Shown here in pieces: positions 19,227-28,680 of a stretch of DNA of 64,000 nucleotides. The DNA lies in assembly GCA_041398745.1 (NCBI GenBank), contig JAWKUB010000014.1, positions 46,624 through 110,623 on the forward strand, in the 5' to 3' direction. Made by a program: the position numbers and the translations under genes. Below the pieces are notes generated by a model that saw nothing but the letters and a program-made list of their open reading frames with translations, did not search any database and was not told where the DNA came from. The DNA is from JACKHO01 sp041398745 (GTDB lineage Bacteria; Planctomycetota; Planctomycetia; Planctomycetales; Planctomycetaceae). Positions within the stretch are counted from its first letter, which is position 1, and each line of letters opens with the position of its first letter.

Positions 19227-19502
19227 TGTTCCATCACCTTGTATTGAATTCCTGTGGCAAGCCGGGGGCTGCGAAATGTTCAGGGAAACGCATTCGTCGC
19301 AACTTTAGGACACAGCGGTCGCTGCGATTCTCAACTGCCGCCTATACTAGGGAATGCCTCGCTCCGCCCCAAGCGAGATTCGCCCCTGAGCGAAAGTTTG
19401 TTGTTCAGATGCCCCCCGGCGGGTGTTTCGGTATCTTGAACGCAATCCTTCCCTGCCTCAATACACGAGGCATCAAACATTCCAGACGACAGGTAGTTCA
19501 AA

Positions 19503-20081
19503 ATGATCGGTCGAAATTCGGCACTTTTCCTCGCGAGCCTGAGCTGCCTGATGTTTTTGAGCTCCATTACGAATGCCGCCGAAGGCGAACCGCCTCAGGT
19601 CGGCGATGTCATTGAGGATGTCGCGGTCAAGAACCTCCAGGGTGAGAGCGTAAAGCTATTCGACGTCGCCGGTGACGGACCGGTTGTCATCCTCGTGCTC
19701 CGCGGATACCCGGGCTACCAGTGTCCAATTTGCACCCGGCAGGTGGGACAATACATTGGCTCGGCGAAAAAGTTTCAGGCAGCACACACAAAGGTTGTCA
19801 TGATTTACCCAGGACCCGGCGTCGGCCTGACAGAAAAGGCCAACGAGTTTCTAAAGGACGCAAGCTTGCCGGAGAATTTTGTGTTCGTAACCGATCCTGA
19901 CTATGTATTCACCAACGCCTGGAACTTGCGTTGGGATGCACCTCGCGAAACGGCCTACCCGTCGACATTCGTACTCGATCCAGAGCACAAGGTGCTCTTC
20001 ACGCACATCAGTAAAACTCACGGCAATCGAACAGCCCCGGCCGACGTGTTGAAAGTCCTCTCCGAACCAGCGGCAAACTGA
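19503..20081 (+). CDS. Secreted peroxiredoxin / thioredoxin-fold protein (AhpC-TSA type)
   Basis: 192 residues with a signal peptide (residues 1-25, cut near ITNAAEG). The body is an AhpC/TSA-type thioredoxin fold: PPQVGDVIEDVAVKNLQGES, VVILVLRGYPGYQCPICTRQVGQY with a CPIC redox centre, and YPSTFVLDPEHKVLFTHIS near the end. Exported members reduce peroxides or act as thiol oxidoreductases in the periplasm; the CxxC in place of a lone peroxidatic cysteine leaves both roles open. A TATACT hexamer at 19343-19348 could be a -10 element, without a clear -35. About 57 bp separate it from the next gene, so a shared transcript is possible. Confidence 0.87.
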   Translation: MIGRNSALFLASLSCLMFLSSITNAAEGEPPQVGDVIEDVAVKNLQGESVKLFDVAGDGPVVILVLRGYPGYQCPICTRQVGQYIGSAKKFQAAHTKVVMIYPGPGVGLTEKANEFLKDASLPENFVFVTDPDYVFTNAWNLRWDAPRETAYPSTFVLDPEHKVLFTHISKTHGNRTAPADVLKVLSEPAAN

Positions 20082-20137
20082 CACCCAACACTCGTTAAGC
20101 CCTCGCCACTGAATCTGCATTCTTGAAGTCGCCTGCA

Positions 20138-22999
20138 ATGTCTCTGACCGAAATCGTCATACTCGTCCCCTGTCACAGCCTCGAAGACTTCCCCACGGAG
20201 TTGGGTGATGAACCGGCCGCAGGCTTGCTGAATGCCTTTGCCGTCGCGTTTCACCCTGCACTGTTAGCTGCGACCGAACGTTTTCCAGGGTATCGCCGGG
20301 CTGATGAAGCGGCTCTCGCCACCGAAGGTCAGCTTGCCTTCCTGCCATCGGCTTCGAAGGATTGGGTTCCGCACGGCTGGGCCGAAGATTCAAGACGCAA
20401 TGGAGCGACCGTCGTCAGCGGTGTTTCCGAGCGAGAAGAAATGCTTAAGGCGGCCTTGGCAGCGGTTTCGGAAGAAGAGGCCAACGCATTCAGCGAGCAA
20501 GTTGTCGCCGACTTCCTGGCTCTCGGCACAGTTTATTTGCTGACCGAACTGCTCACGCGGCATATGCGGAATTACAGTCAACTCGATGAAGCACTCATGT
20601 GCAAAGAACTCGTGGCGGGTGCCCAAGCCGCCCGGGCGAATGACAAGGAGGCTGCTGAGTCGCACCTGAAACGCTGCTTCGAAATGCTGCTCGACTGCCG
20701 CGAAAAATTCTATCCTGTTGAGTGCTACCTCATTGATTTGTGCCTCATCCTGCCACGATTTGCCGACGAGAAACTGTTGAAGTTGATTGAGTCGGGCATC
20801 CCGCTCAACCTCATGGCACAAGGCTGTGAGTGGCAGGAAATCATTGAAAAGGATGCCACGTGGAAGTCGAAACTTTCTGAGTGTTGGTCGAAAAACGACA
20901 TCGACATTCTTGGCGGCGAATGGGAAGAACCGCCCTCTCCGCTCATGTCACTCGATTCCTTTGTGCACAATCTGGAGCGAGGACGCCACTGGTACCAGGA
21001 ACAGCTGGGGAAAACACCTACGGTCTGGGGTCGCAAGCGGTTCGGTGTACATCCCCAGGTTCCACAAATCCTGTCCCGGTTCGATTACGCTGGCGGCCTG
21101 CATTTTGTCCTGGATGATGGAATTTACCCAGAAGAAGAACTCGCCAAGTTTCGCTGGCAGGGGAACGACGGCACCAGCATCGATTCACACAGCCGCATAC
21201 CCTTAGCGGGGGATAGTGCCTCCAGTTGGCTGCGATTTCCCGTCCGCATGTCCGAGTCGATGGACTCCGATCACACGGCCGGAATTATCGTCGCCCGCTG
21301 GCCCGAAATGCGTACCCCGTGGTTCAACGACCTCCGACGCGCTGCCCGCTTTGCACCAGTTCTCGGACGGTTCACGACGTTGACCGAGTTCTTTGGCTCG
21401 ACGGATACGCATGGCGCCATTCACGACTTCAAGGCGGGTCGGTATCTGTCACCATTCCTGTTGCAGAGCGTGGCCAAGCGTGAGGCAAATCCGGTCAGTC
21501 GTTACATCAGGTACTGGAACGCGCAGCGCCGTTTTGAAAGCGTCGACTGGTCCGAGGCCATGACGCAGTTGTTGTCCACCACCACACCAACCCGTTCTTC
21601 GGTCGGTCCTCAAGCCGCCGCCGCTCTACAGCTTAGCCCGGATGACTCTCCTGAGCAGTTTGAGACGGTTGAGAATTTGCTCACGTCGACAGAAGCAGAA
21701 GTCGGCGCACAGCTCGTCCGCTCCTTAACTGGCGACACCGCCGGAAACGGCGAAGGGGTGCTCATTGTGAATCCCCTTTCCGCCGCTCGTGATGTGTTTG
21801 TCGAATGGCCGGAAGGAAAAGCACCACAGGATGGTGCGGGCGTGAAGTTCCGCAGTGTCGATGATTCCACCAATGGTGCGATTGTCGACTTGCCCGCGTG
21901 TGGATTTCAGTGGCTCCCCGCTGTCGACGTATCCAAAGCGAAACGCACTTCCGCCGGGAAGACCCCCATGGCGGAAGAGCTCGTGCTGAAGACCGACACG
22001 TTCGAGGTGGAACTCAGCAACGCCACTGGCGGTATTGCTCAGGTTCGTACGTATCGCCGCAGCCCAAATCGCGTCAGTCAACAAATTGCGTTGCGGTTTC
22101 CTCACGAGCGCCGCTTCATTTCTAGGGACGGCGACACGCCACGCGAAGTCGCCTCAATCTATTCTGCAATGCAGTTGCGGGAGTCGAAGATTCTCTCCGC
22201 GGGGCCCGCGTTTGGCTGTATCGAGACCATCGGCGATATTTACGATCAGAAAAAGAAAACCAATGTCGCCCATTTCACGCAGCGAACGTCAGTTTATCGT
22301 GGCCTGCCCATTATTCGAGTAGAAATCGAACTCGACGTGCTGCACATGCCGGAAGGTGATCCCTGGACCAACTACTATTGCTGTCGCTTCGCCTGGAAGC
22401 AGGAATCAGCCGCGCTGTCAGCCTCCATGCAGGAAGGAGCACACCTGGTGACAGCTCCCCGCATTGAAGCCCCCCATTTCTTCGAAATTGCCGACGACAA
22501 GTACCGTACGACCATCCACACCCCGGGATTAACGTTTCACCGCAAGGTCAACGAGCGCATGCTCGACACGTTGCTCGTGACCGAAGGCGAAACGAACCGC
22601 AAGTTTGAATTCGTGGTCAGCCTCGACAACTCCTACCCGTTCTCAGCCACCCGCGATTTCTTCACGCCGCCACTGGTCATTCCGACCCAGCACGCGCCAC
22701 CCGAGGGTGGCCGTAGCGGCTGGCTGTTCCATGTGGGAGGATCGAACGTGCAGCTGCAACGAATTCTCCCGCTCCTGCCGCCTAAGCGGGACAACGCGTC
22801 GCCGCACGGATTCCGCCTCCGCTTGCTGGAAACGGAAGGACTGCATCGGACCATTCCGATCCACTGTTTCCGTACTCCAAACGAAGCCGTGCAGGTCGAT
22901 TTGAATGGCGAAACACTCGCCACCGTTCCCATCGAAAACGAAGCCCTGCAGGTGAACATCGCAGGCTACGAAATGTGCGACATCGAAGTCCGTTACTAG
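20138..22999 (+). CDS. Glycoside hydrolase family 38-like protein (alpha-mannosidase-related)
   Basis: 953 residues from the ATG at 20138; the frame's upstream TTG (20123) has no support. The N-terminal part resembles the GH38/57 catalytic barrel (HSLEDFPTELGDEPAAGLLN, DILGGEWEEPPSPLMSLDSF, VWGRKRFGVHPQVPQILSRF). Residues about 610-950 are the beta-rich C-terminal region of the family (LVLKTDTFEVELSNATGGIA, PIIRVEIELDVLHMPEGDPW, TNYYCCRFAW). No signal peptide is seen, so it is probably cytoplasmic. Length fits GH38 proteins. GH38 uses an aspartate nucleophile; I cannot identify it safely here, and planctomycete members of this type are often annotated only as GH38-like. Substrate unknown. Confidence 0.8.
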   Translation: MSLTEIVILVPCHSLEDFPTELGDEPAAGLLNAFAVAFHPALLAATERFPGYRRADEAALATEGQLAFLPSASKDWVPHGWAEDSRRNGATVVSGVSEREEMLKAALAAVSEEEANAFSEQVVADFLALGTVYLLTELLTRHMRNYSQLDEALMCKELVAGAQAARANDKEAAESHLKRCFEMLLDCREKFYPVECYLIDLCLILPRFADEKLLKLIESGIPLNLMAQGCEWQEIIEKDATWKSKLSECWSKNDIDILGGEWEEPPSPLMSLDSFVHNLERGRHWYQEQLGKTPTVWGRKRFGVHPQVPQILSRFDYAGGLHFVLDDGIYPEEELAKFRWQGNDGTSIDSHSRIPLAGDSASSWLRFPVRMSESMDSDHTAGIIVARWPEMRTPWFNDLRRAARFAPVLGRFTTLTEFFGSTDTHGAIHDFKAGRYLSPFLLQSVAKREANPVSRYIRYWNAQRRFESVDWSEAMTQLLSTTTPTRSSVGPQAAAALQLSPDDSPEQFETVENLLTSTEAEVGAQLVRSLTGDTAGNGEGVLIVNPLSAARDVFVEWPEGKAPQDGAGVKFRSVDDSTNGAIVDLPACGFQWLPAVDVSKAKRTSAGKTPMAEELVLKTDTFEVELSNATGGIAQVRTYRRSPNRVSQQIALRFPHERRFISRDGDTPREVASIYSAMQLRESKILSAGPAFGCIETIGDIYDQKKKTNVAHFTQRTSVYRGLPIIRVEIELDVLHMPEGDPWTNYYCCRFAWKQESAALSASMQEGAHLVTAPRIEAPHFFEIADDKYRTTIHTPGLTFHRKVNERMLDTLLVTEGETNRKFEFVVSLDNSYPFSATRDFFTPPLVIPTQHAPPEGGRSGWLFHVGGSNVQLQRILPLLPPKRDNASPHGFRLRLLETEGLHRTIPIHCFRTPNEAVQVDLNGETLATVPIENEALQVNIAGYEMCDIEVRY

Positions 23000-23102
23000 G
23001 GAAAGCCAATGCCAAAATGTCCCAGTTGATTGGTTAACTGGACTGACTCGGTCGACGTCGTATCAGAACGCCGTGACGTTCGAATTGCCAAGGAACTAAC
23101 AC

Positions 23103-23675
23103 ATGTCTGTTCTTGATGAACTGCGAGAATCGAGAAAGCGGCAATCACGGCAAACGGCACTTGTGCTGCTGCCCCTTTGGAGCATGTTGTCGATTGGCCT
23201 TGCCTCGGGTGTCGTCTTCGGTGTTGGCAACATGGCTAGAACGGTCGACTTAAATGGCTCATTGAGTATTCTGGGCATGAGTGTCCTTTCCGCGTTTTTC
23301 GGAGGTGGGCCCGTCATGGTGCTTGTCGCATACATTGGAATGAGGCTCGTCGGGCAAGACGAATACCAGCGAACCGTTGAAGGAGTACGTGAACATATCC
23401 CGTTGAGCACTGACTGCGAGGAAGAAGTCGTTGCCACCCAACTCAACCTCACACCGGTTGAGCGTCGTCAGCAGTACTTCGCGTTTCCGTTGCTCGTTGC
23501 ATTCACGGTCTTGTTGTCCGCAGGTGTCGCGAGCCTGTACGCTTGCCTGGAATCCTCGAAACGGGAGTTCGCTTCGATTGAGGGAATGCTCGCAATGATT
23601 CTCGTCTCCATAACCGGGCTACTTTGCCTGTGGCGTTTTCAAAGCCTTCTTCAGCCATCCCGCTCCAACGATTAA
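23103..23675 (+). CDS. Four-helix membrane protein, unknown function
   Basis: 190 residues. Four predicted membrane helices at about 19-42, 57-83, 125-148 and 158-178 in two pairs separated by a charged loop (QDEYQRTVEGVREH). The N-terminus is polar and basic (LRESRKRQSRQ), suggesting it stays inside. No catalytic motif is apparent. It follows the GH38-like gene by about 100 bp on the same strand. Confidence 0.7.
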   Translation: MSVLDELRESRKRQSRQTALVLLPLWSMLSIGLASGVVFGVGNMARTVDLNGSLSILGMSVLSAFFGGGPVMVLVAYIGMRLVGQDEYQRTVEGVREHIPLSTDCEEEVVATQLNLTPVERRQQYFAFPLLVAFTVLLSAGVASLYACLESSKREFASIEGMLAMILVSITGLLCLWRFQSLLQPSRSND

Positions 23676-23870
23676 GTACTGGCAACCACAATTCAGTCAA
23701 TCTCGTGTCGTCGCGATGCACAATCCATCTGAGTTTTTTGAACTGATCAAATCGGATTGCTTGCGTCTGGAAGCCCGTTCCGTTGAAATGGGGGGCTTGC
23801 ACTCGGTGAATCATCCCGATTCCCCGACAAACTGGCCTGCCGAATTCCCTTTCAAGAACACAACTTCATC

Positions 23871-25307
23871 ATGCTTGATATTCCTGTCATCCGCTGGGGC
23901 AAAGAATACGACTCCATGGAAAAGGCTCCCGTCGTCCATTTTGAGACGGGCGAAGAGCTGGCGAAAATGAGCCAGGCCAACGGGGGGCTCATTAAAATCG
24001 ACATGAAGAAGGCGCACCGCGCCCGGGCGACGCTGCGGGAGTTCACCATTGATGAACTCTGCGAAAAGTGTGCGACCGCTGCCGACTACTTCATGAACGC
24101 CGAACTCCCGCTCGGCAATGGTACGCAAACCCCCGAAGACTTCTGCCGCATTCAGTCGGCCACGACCGGTCTGCCGGAGCACATGTGCGCATTCAACATG
24201 AAAAAGAATGCGTTCGTCATGACCAAAATGCGAGACGTGCTCGACGCCCTCACCCGTGGCCTGCCGTTCGATATTCTCACCCGTGGTTACGGCATGGAAT
24301 CGCGCGGGGTCACGGTCAGCTATCAGGCCACGACGCCCGTGCTCGGTGCCGTGCTCCCCAACAACTCTCCCGGCGTCCACACATTGTGGCTGCCGGTTGT
24401 GCCGCTGCAAATGGGACTGGTCCTGAAGCCGGGATCGCAGGAGCCGTGGACTCCCTACCGGATGTTCGCTGCGATGACCAAAGCGGGAATTCCGCCGGAA
24501 GTCTGGTCGCTGTATCCCGGTCCGCGTGATTGCGGCAGCGCTGTCATGGAAACCTGCACTCGGTCAATGATTTTCGGCAGCCAGCAAACCGTCGAGCAGT
24601 ACCACGGTGATCCTCGCGTGCAGGCGCACGGCCCAGGATTCTCGAAAATCCTCATTGGCGACGACATGGTCGACCGCTGGGAAGAATTCCTCGACGTGCT
24701 GGTCGACAGCGTGTTCGCCAACTCAGGCCGCAGCTGTATTAACGCCAGCGGCATTTGGGCTTCGCGGCACACCCAGGAAATCGCCGACGCCATTGCACAG
24801 CGTCTGGGACCGGTTCAACCAAAACTCATGACCGACCCCACCGCCTCGCTCGCCGCCTTCACCACCAAAGGTGTCGCCGAAGCGATGAACAACCAGCTCG
24901 AAGAAAAACTGAAAGAGCCCGGCGTCACCGAAGTCACGGCGAAGTACCGCGACGGCGACCGTCTCGTAGAACACGAACGGCACGACTTCCTGCGGCCCAC
25001 CGTCGTCCACTGCACCAGCCACGAACCATTCCTCGCCAACAGCGAATACATGTTCCCCTTCGTCTCCGTGGTCGAATGCCCGCAGGATCAAATGATCAAA
25101 CGGATCGGAACCACCCTCGTCGGGTCCGCCATTACAGAAGACCAGGCCTGGGCCCAGCAACTGCTCGACGCCACCCACATCGACCGCCTGAACATCGGCC
25201 CCATCAGAACCATGGCCCTCAACTGGCTGCAACCCCACGAAGGCAACCTCATCGAATTCCTGTTCCGGAATCGTGCGGTGCAGACGGAAGCACCGGCTGC
25301 CCATTAG
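23871..25307 (+). CDS. Aldehyde dehydrogenase family protein lacking the usual general-base glutamate
   Basis: 478 residues, ATG at 23871. ALDH fold: TTPVLGAVLPNNSPGVHTLW (cofactor-domain entry), PLQMGLVLKPGSQEPWTPYR (the K-P-x-xxP motif), MIFGSQQTVEQYHGD, and the catalytic cysteine in FANSGRSCINASG (Cys289). Where ordinary ALDHs have LELGGKxP with the general-base Glu, this protein reads AHGPGFSKILIG, so that Glu appears absent. CoA-acylating ALDHs and acyl-CoA reductases also lack it, so a CoA-dependent reaction is possible; that is inference. No microcompartment genes are nearby. It is probably followed by the small lipoprotein gene 49 bp downstream. Confidence 0.85.
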   Translation: MLDIPVIRWGKEYDSMEKAPVVHFETGEELAKMSQANGGLIKIDMKKAHRARATLREFTIDELCEKCATAADYFMNAELPLGNGTQTPEDFCRIQSATTGLPEHMCAFNMKKNAFVMTKMRDVLDALTRGLPFDILTRGYGMESRGVTVSYQATTPVLGAVLPNNSPGVHTLWLPVVPLQMGLVLKPGSQEPWTPYRMFAAMTKAGIPPEVWSLYPGPRDCGSAVMETCTRSMIFGSQQTVEQYHGDPRVQAHGPGFSKILIGDDMVDRWEEFLDVLVDSVFANSGRSCINASGIWASRHTQEIADAIAQRLGPVQPKLMTDPTASLAAFTTKGVAEAMNNQLEEKLKEPGVTEVTAKYRDGDRLVEHERHDFLRPTVVHCTSHEPFLANSEYMFPFVSVVECPQDQMIKRIGTTLVGSAITEDQAWAQQLLDATHIDRLNIGPIRTMALNWLQPHEGNLIEFLFRNRAVQTEAPAAH

Positions 25308-25356
25308 GTTGTTTCCTGGTCAATTCTTTTCCCTCGGAACTGAAAGGGTTAGCCAC

Positions 25357-25584
25357 ATGCGTCAACTCCTGATGATCGCCTTCCTCATATTGTTTATCAC
25401 TGCAGGTTGTGATTTCGCCGCGTATCGACAGCGAGCCGAAGACGCCCAGCGGGAACAAACAGTCGAAGACCTTAGAGAACTTGGTGAGGGCATGCATAAC
25501 GGGGCCAACAGTGATGTCGGTGCGGCCGAAGCAACGAATGATGATGCAACCACTTCCGATGGATCGGCTGAGTCCCCAGAATAG
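25357..25584 (+). CDS. Small lipoprotein, unknown
   Basis: 75 residues from the ATG at 25357 with GAAAGGG eight or so bases upstream. Short hydrophobic signal (MRQLLMIAFLILFITAGC) ending in a lipobox-like TAGC at residues 15-18, then a charged helix (YRQRAEDAQREQTVEDLREL) and an acidic, low-complexity tail. The longer frame to 25273 overlaps the preceding gene and is not needed. Likely an anchored periplasmic peptide; function unknown. Confidence 0.6.
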   Translation: MRQLLMIAFLILFITAGCDFAAYRQRAEDAQREQTVEDLRELGEGMHNGANSDVGAAEATNDDATTSDGSAESPE

Positions 25585-25958
25585 CTCTGCGGGTTCTGTG
25601 GTCATTCTGTCGCGAGTTGCGTTGTCACTTAGAAAGTTTTGATCGACAGAATGCCCACAAGGTGAGAGCCATGCGACGACTCACTGGGGGCAGGTCGTCG
25701 ATGACCTCAAGCGTGGCAGGCACGTACCATGACGACAACCTGACCCCAGCCACCCGCCCGTGTACCATCCAACGACCACCAAATCTCGGACAGTATTGGG
25801 CGAAGCCAGTGGCACACCCCGTTTTTCAATCTTCACCAGTGGCACCCGGGAAATCCCGACCACCGCATCACGCATCTGGTCTCAGCGACGCATGTGAACA
25901 TCGAAAGACAGGAAGGCAACCAAGAGCCATTCCATGCGCGTCATCTGATCTGCCGTAA
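25585..25958. other. Gene-free stretch between lipoprotein and small minus-strand gene
   Basis: No convincing gene. It holds a reverse-oriented fragment at about 25739-25758 whose complement (GCGGGTGGCTGGGGTCA) recurs exactly at about 26715-26735 in the repeat-rich region ahead, and two copies of the word CCAGTGGCAC around 25806 and 25838. The open frame at 25617-25958 has the composition of a read through repeats. Confidence 0.5.
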
Positions 25959-26276
25959 CTACGGCAGGTCCGCTGCATTGCGCAAAGAAACAATCCAAGG
26001 ATTCGAAGAGTCGGTCAGGTGCTCAGGCATGGGCCACTGAGGTGCTGTCTCAATTAGATGAATCATCGTCCATACCAAACCGTAGCAGTCGTCTTGGGAT
26101 TCCGGCAAAAGCCCAATCATTTGTACTGCCTCCATGTCTGTTAGCGGCGGTGCAATTGACTCTAAGCACGTTTGCCAAGCACCAATAAGATCCTCTGAAT
26201 CGAGGGAGCTTGGCAGCTTTCCTAGTTCAACTAGCTGCAACATCTGAGGGCGAATGGCTTCATGCATCTCGATCAT
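25959..26276 (-). CDS. Small conserved-looking protein, unknown
   Basis: 105 residues, acidic and helical, no export signal. Features: HEAIRPQMLQLVELGKLPSS, SEDLIGAWQTCLESIAPPLT, and a compact block SQDDCYGLVWTMIHLIETAP followed by QWPMPEHL. The DDCYGLxWTxxHLIETAPxWP pattern is one I associate with small hypothetical proteins, some of them immunity-like, but I cannot name a family. It is isolated, with repeats on both sides, and faces the lipoprotein gene. Confidence 0.6.
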   Translation of the reverse strand: MIEMHEAIRPQMLQLVELGKLPSSLDSEDLIGAWQTCLESIAPPLTDMEAVQMIGLLPESQDDCYGLVWTMIHLIETAPQWPMPEHLTDSSNPWIVSLRNAADLP

Positions 26277-26589
26277 CCTATCATTTCTGCATCAGCTTTG
26301 GAAAACTTGTCCGATAATACTCAAGCAATTCACGAATACTGGAGTCATAAGCACTACCAGAAATTGATCACGGGTGGCCCCGGTTGATTTGCAACCGTTG
26401 GGGGCCGACAGGCCCGGGAGGTTTTCACAGGGTCAACCATCCAACTCAATCGTTTCAGCCAATCGGCACGCCGCGATCGCCGCGTCTCCGCGTGAGATTG
26501 CTCTGAACGACTATTCGATTTGTACGATGGTACCCCATAACACTCGCGCGGAGACACAGAGAGGCAGTTCCGCAGGTTGACCCACCCGC

Positions 26590-26735
26590 CTGCTCGGGGC
26601 GGTTGGGGGCCGAAGGCGCAAGATGCTTCTCCCTCTGGCGCCCTTGTCTCGCAAGCGATCATTCCAACTGGAGAGCGCATGATGAGGCATTTTGCCGTTG
26701 CGTGACCCGACCGGCGCGGCGGGTGGCTGGGGTCA
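26590..26735 (+). repeat. Long dispersed repeat, copy A
   Basis: About 110-145 bp clearly homologous to 39905-40080: both carry GGTT/GGGTGCCGAAGGC, CAAGATG, CCCTTGTCTCGCAA or TCCTTGTCTCGCAA, and GACGAGGCAT or GATGAGGCAT in the same order, at roughly 70 percent identity by eye. It ends in a GC-rich imperfect dyad (TGACCC ... GGGGTCA) at the place where copy B has a perfect hairpin. Confidence 0.7.
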
Positions 26736-26930
26736 AATTGCTGAAGTGGGCTTTTCCTATTCAGACGACGCAAACAGCAATTTGCCCCCAGTGCATTGGG
26801 CGTTCATCTCGCCCTGTGGGCAATCTATCGATCATGCCCAATTCAAATACGACGCAAAGCTCGACAGATTGACCACAGCCACGCGACGCCCTCTGCGCAC
26901 CCTGGCATGGTGGACCTTGAGGCAGACGAA

Positions 26931-26959
26931 TTGACAGTTCGTTTCCAGGAACGTAGCGT
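26931..26959 (+). promoter_or_regulatory. Predicted promoter upstream of 27089 gene
   Basis: TTGACA at 26931-26936, a 17-bp spacer and TAGCGT at 26954-26959. The same block (GAGGCWGACGRATTGACAGTTCG then YTTCCAG) recurs at 28670-28709 with TTGACA, 17 bp and TAGCTT, also ahead of a gene. The -35 is a perfect sigma-70-type hexamer; the -10 is poor, so the call rests mainly on conservation of both boxes and spacing. Confidence 0.5.
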
Positions 26960-27088
26960 GCGGTGAAACGCACCTTTCTGCTTGCAGTTCGAGCACGATG
27001 CACCGCACGATTACTTCGTCCGGTTCGCCTCCGCGTGTTTCGTGACAAGTAAACATGTGCCGGCCAACCTCCAACAGGAAACACCGCG

Positions 27089-28579
27089 ATGACCGCTCGC
27101 TGGATCGTCAGTTGCTTTATAATTCCGCTAGCTGCACCTTCTCTGACATCGGGCTCCGAGTCGCCGTATTTGACTGTCGTTCGTCGGACAGTCGACGTCA
27201 TTTTGGAGAACGGGCGAGATACATACGGTGATCAACATTCCGAGATGATCATCTCAGTGCTGGACCGAAGAAACGGGAAGCCGTTGCAGAGGCTTCCGCA
27301 GCCATCTCAAGGAATTCGACATAGCGATCGGGTTGGTCCGGGTGGTTCAAATGCCAACCTGCAGCAGGACCTTTACCGAACAATGCTGCATCTGAGTCGT
27401 CTCACCGGCGACGCGCGTTACGAGCAGGCTGCACGCGCGGCGCTTCAAGACTTCATTCGAATCACCCAGCATCCGGACACCGGGTTGCTGGCGTGGGGAG
27501 AACACTTGTACTGGAACTGTCTTGAGGACCGTCTGGGGGATCTGGACCCTAATAAGACGCACGAGCCGAAGAAGAAATTTGTTTCGTTCGATTTGCTTTA
27601 CGACCTTGAGCCTGAGCGAACGCTGAAGTATGCCAGGGGACTCTGGGATCATCAGATTGCGGATCAGGCAACCGGCAATTTCAGTCGCCATGCGAAGTAC
27701 GACAGGCATGATCCCCGGCGGGATTACGATTTCGCCAAGGAAGGTGGATACTTCATCGATACCTGGTCACGCGCGTACGCAGTCACTCAGAAGGACGAAT
27801 TCGCGACGGCCACCAGAGTGCTGACTCAGCGATATCTTAACCGTATGAGTTCACTGGGCCACATTTCTCTGGACAGCACGAATCGACCGGAATGGTTTCA
27901 AACCTCTCCGTCTCTCTACGCGGTCGCGCTCGCTGCCGAGTGCACGAATGCCGCCGAACGAATGGACGCAGAGTCTGCAGTTCTGCTCCGGCAACTCGCT
28001 TCAGCTCAGGACAAGGCATTCCTGTCCATGCCGCACAGACCGGATGATTCGGCCCGGGGATTCGTCAGCTATGCAGATACGGAGTCGGGCCAGCCGAAGC
28101 CCGTGGACGCAAAAAAATCCGACGGTTTCTCGCGCCACTGGGGATTGGGATACGGGGTTCATTCGACGGCGATGATCGCGTTGCTCTGCAACACTCGGCA
28201 GCAACAACAGGGAGACTCGGAACCGGGCGAAGAATACAGGCGACTTGTCGTCGAAGCAGCCACGCTCTACCTGACTGAGCAGCCAGATCCGGTAACTGAT
28301 GATCTTTGGGCTGGAGAATACGGAACGGTGATTTTCACATTGCTCGCCGCTCATCGAATTTCGCACGACTCGCGATACCTCGATCGTGCAATTGCTTTGG
28401 CTGATGACGCGATTCAAGTTTTCTGGGACAAAGACAAACCTCTCCCACGCGCCAGCTCGAAGACCGATTACTACGACGTCGTGACGGGCTCCGACACGCT
28501 GATTCTCGCTCTGTTGGCGGTCCACGAGCAAATCACAAGCAATGATCCACAAATCGAAGTCAGCGACCTGACTCGGTAG
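27089..28579 (+). CDS. Secreted (alpha/alpha)6-type protein, possible polysaccharide lyase or glycosidase
   Basis: 496 residues with a signal peptide (about 1-22), ATG at 27089 preceded by AGGAAA. The sequence is almost entirely helical with repeated aromatic/charged helix pairs (YRTMLHLSRLTGDARYEQAA, DTGLLAWGEHLYWNC, TWSRAYAVTQKDEFATATRV, DLWAGEYGTVIFTLLAAHRI, SRYLDRAIALADDAI), the look of an (alpha/alpha)6 or alpha/alpha toroid enzyme such as those acting on uronate polymers. I cannot place it in a specific CAZy family. It is probably periplasmic. A perfect 47-bp hairpin starts 14 bp after its stop and may end transcription. Confidence 0.75.
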   Translation: MTARWIVSCFIIPLAAPSLTSGSESPYLTVVRRTVDVILENGRDTYGDQHSEMIISVLDRRNGKPLQRLPQPSQGIRHSDRVGPGGSNANLQQDLYRTMLHLSRLTGDARYEQAARAALQDFIRITQHPDTGLLAWGEHLYWNCLEDRLGDLDPNKTHEPKKKFVSFDLLYDLEPERTLKYARGLWDHQIADQATGNFSRHAKYDRHDPRRDYDFAKEGGYFIDTWSRAYAVTQKDEFATATRVLTQRYLNRMSSLGHISLDSTNRPEWFQTSPSLYAVALAAECTNAAERMDAESAVLLRQLASAQDKAFLSMPHRPDDSARGFVSYADTESGQPKPVDAKKSDGFSRHWGLGYGVHSTAMIALLCNTRQQQQGDSEPGEEYRRLVVEAATLYLTEQPDPVTDDLWAGEYGTVIFTLLAAHRISHDSRYLDRAIALADDAIQVFWDKDKPLPRASSKTDYYDVVTGSDTLILALLAVHEQITSNDPQIEVSDLTR

Positions 28580-28592
28580 ACCTCGATGTGCA

Positions 28593-28639
28593 GACTGCGG
28601 GTGGCCCCGGTTGCAAAGCAACCGGGGCCACCCGCAGTC
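28593..28639. terminator. Perfect 22-bp-arm hairpin after the 27089 gene
   Basis: Arms at 28593-28614 and 28618-28639 are exact reverse complements (GACTGCGGGTGGCCCCGG plus TTGC on the left) around an AAA loop. It begins 14 bp after a stop codon. There is no T-run, so it could be a REP-type palindrome or an RNA-stabilising stem rather than a classic terminator. Confidence 0.5.
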
Positions 28640-28680
28640 GAAACGCGATCAATTGCAATATGGAAGCTGAGGCTGACGGA

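Larger units (their letters stand above)
26277..27088. other. Repeat-rich gene-free stretch
   Basis: About 810 bp with no credible gene. It holds a degenerate relative of the perfect hairpin at 28593 (CGGGTGGCCCCGGTTG at 26371-26386 followed by CAACCG), a long dispersed repeat at about 26590-26735 with a second copy at 39905-40080, and a promoter block around 26920-27010 that recurs upstream of the gene at 28766. Open frames crossing this DNA on either strand read through repeats. Confidence 0.6.

Noticed and set aside
25959..26276. A toxin-immunity pair involving the small gene at 25959
   Set aside because: No neighbouring toxin gene is visible, so the immunity idea is unsupported.
26354..26773. 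A 139-codon minus-strand frame over the long repeat
   Set aside because: It reads through repeat copy A; a similar peptide appears over copy B, so it reflects the repeat and not a gene.
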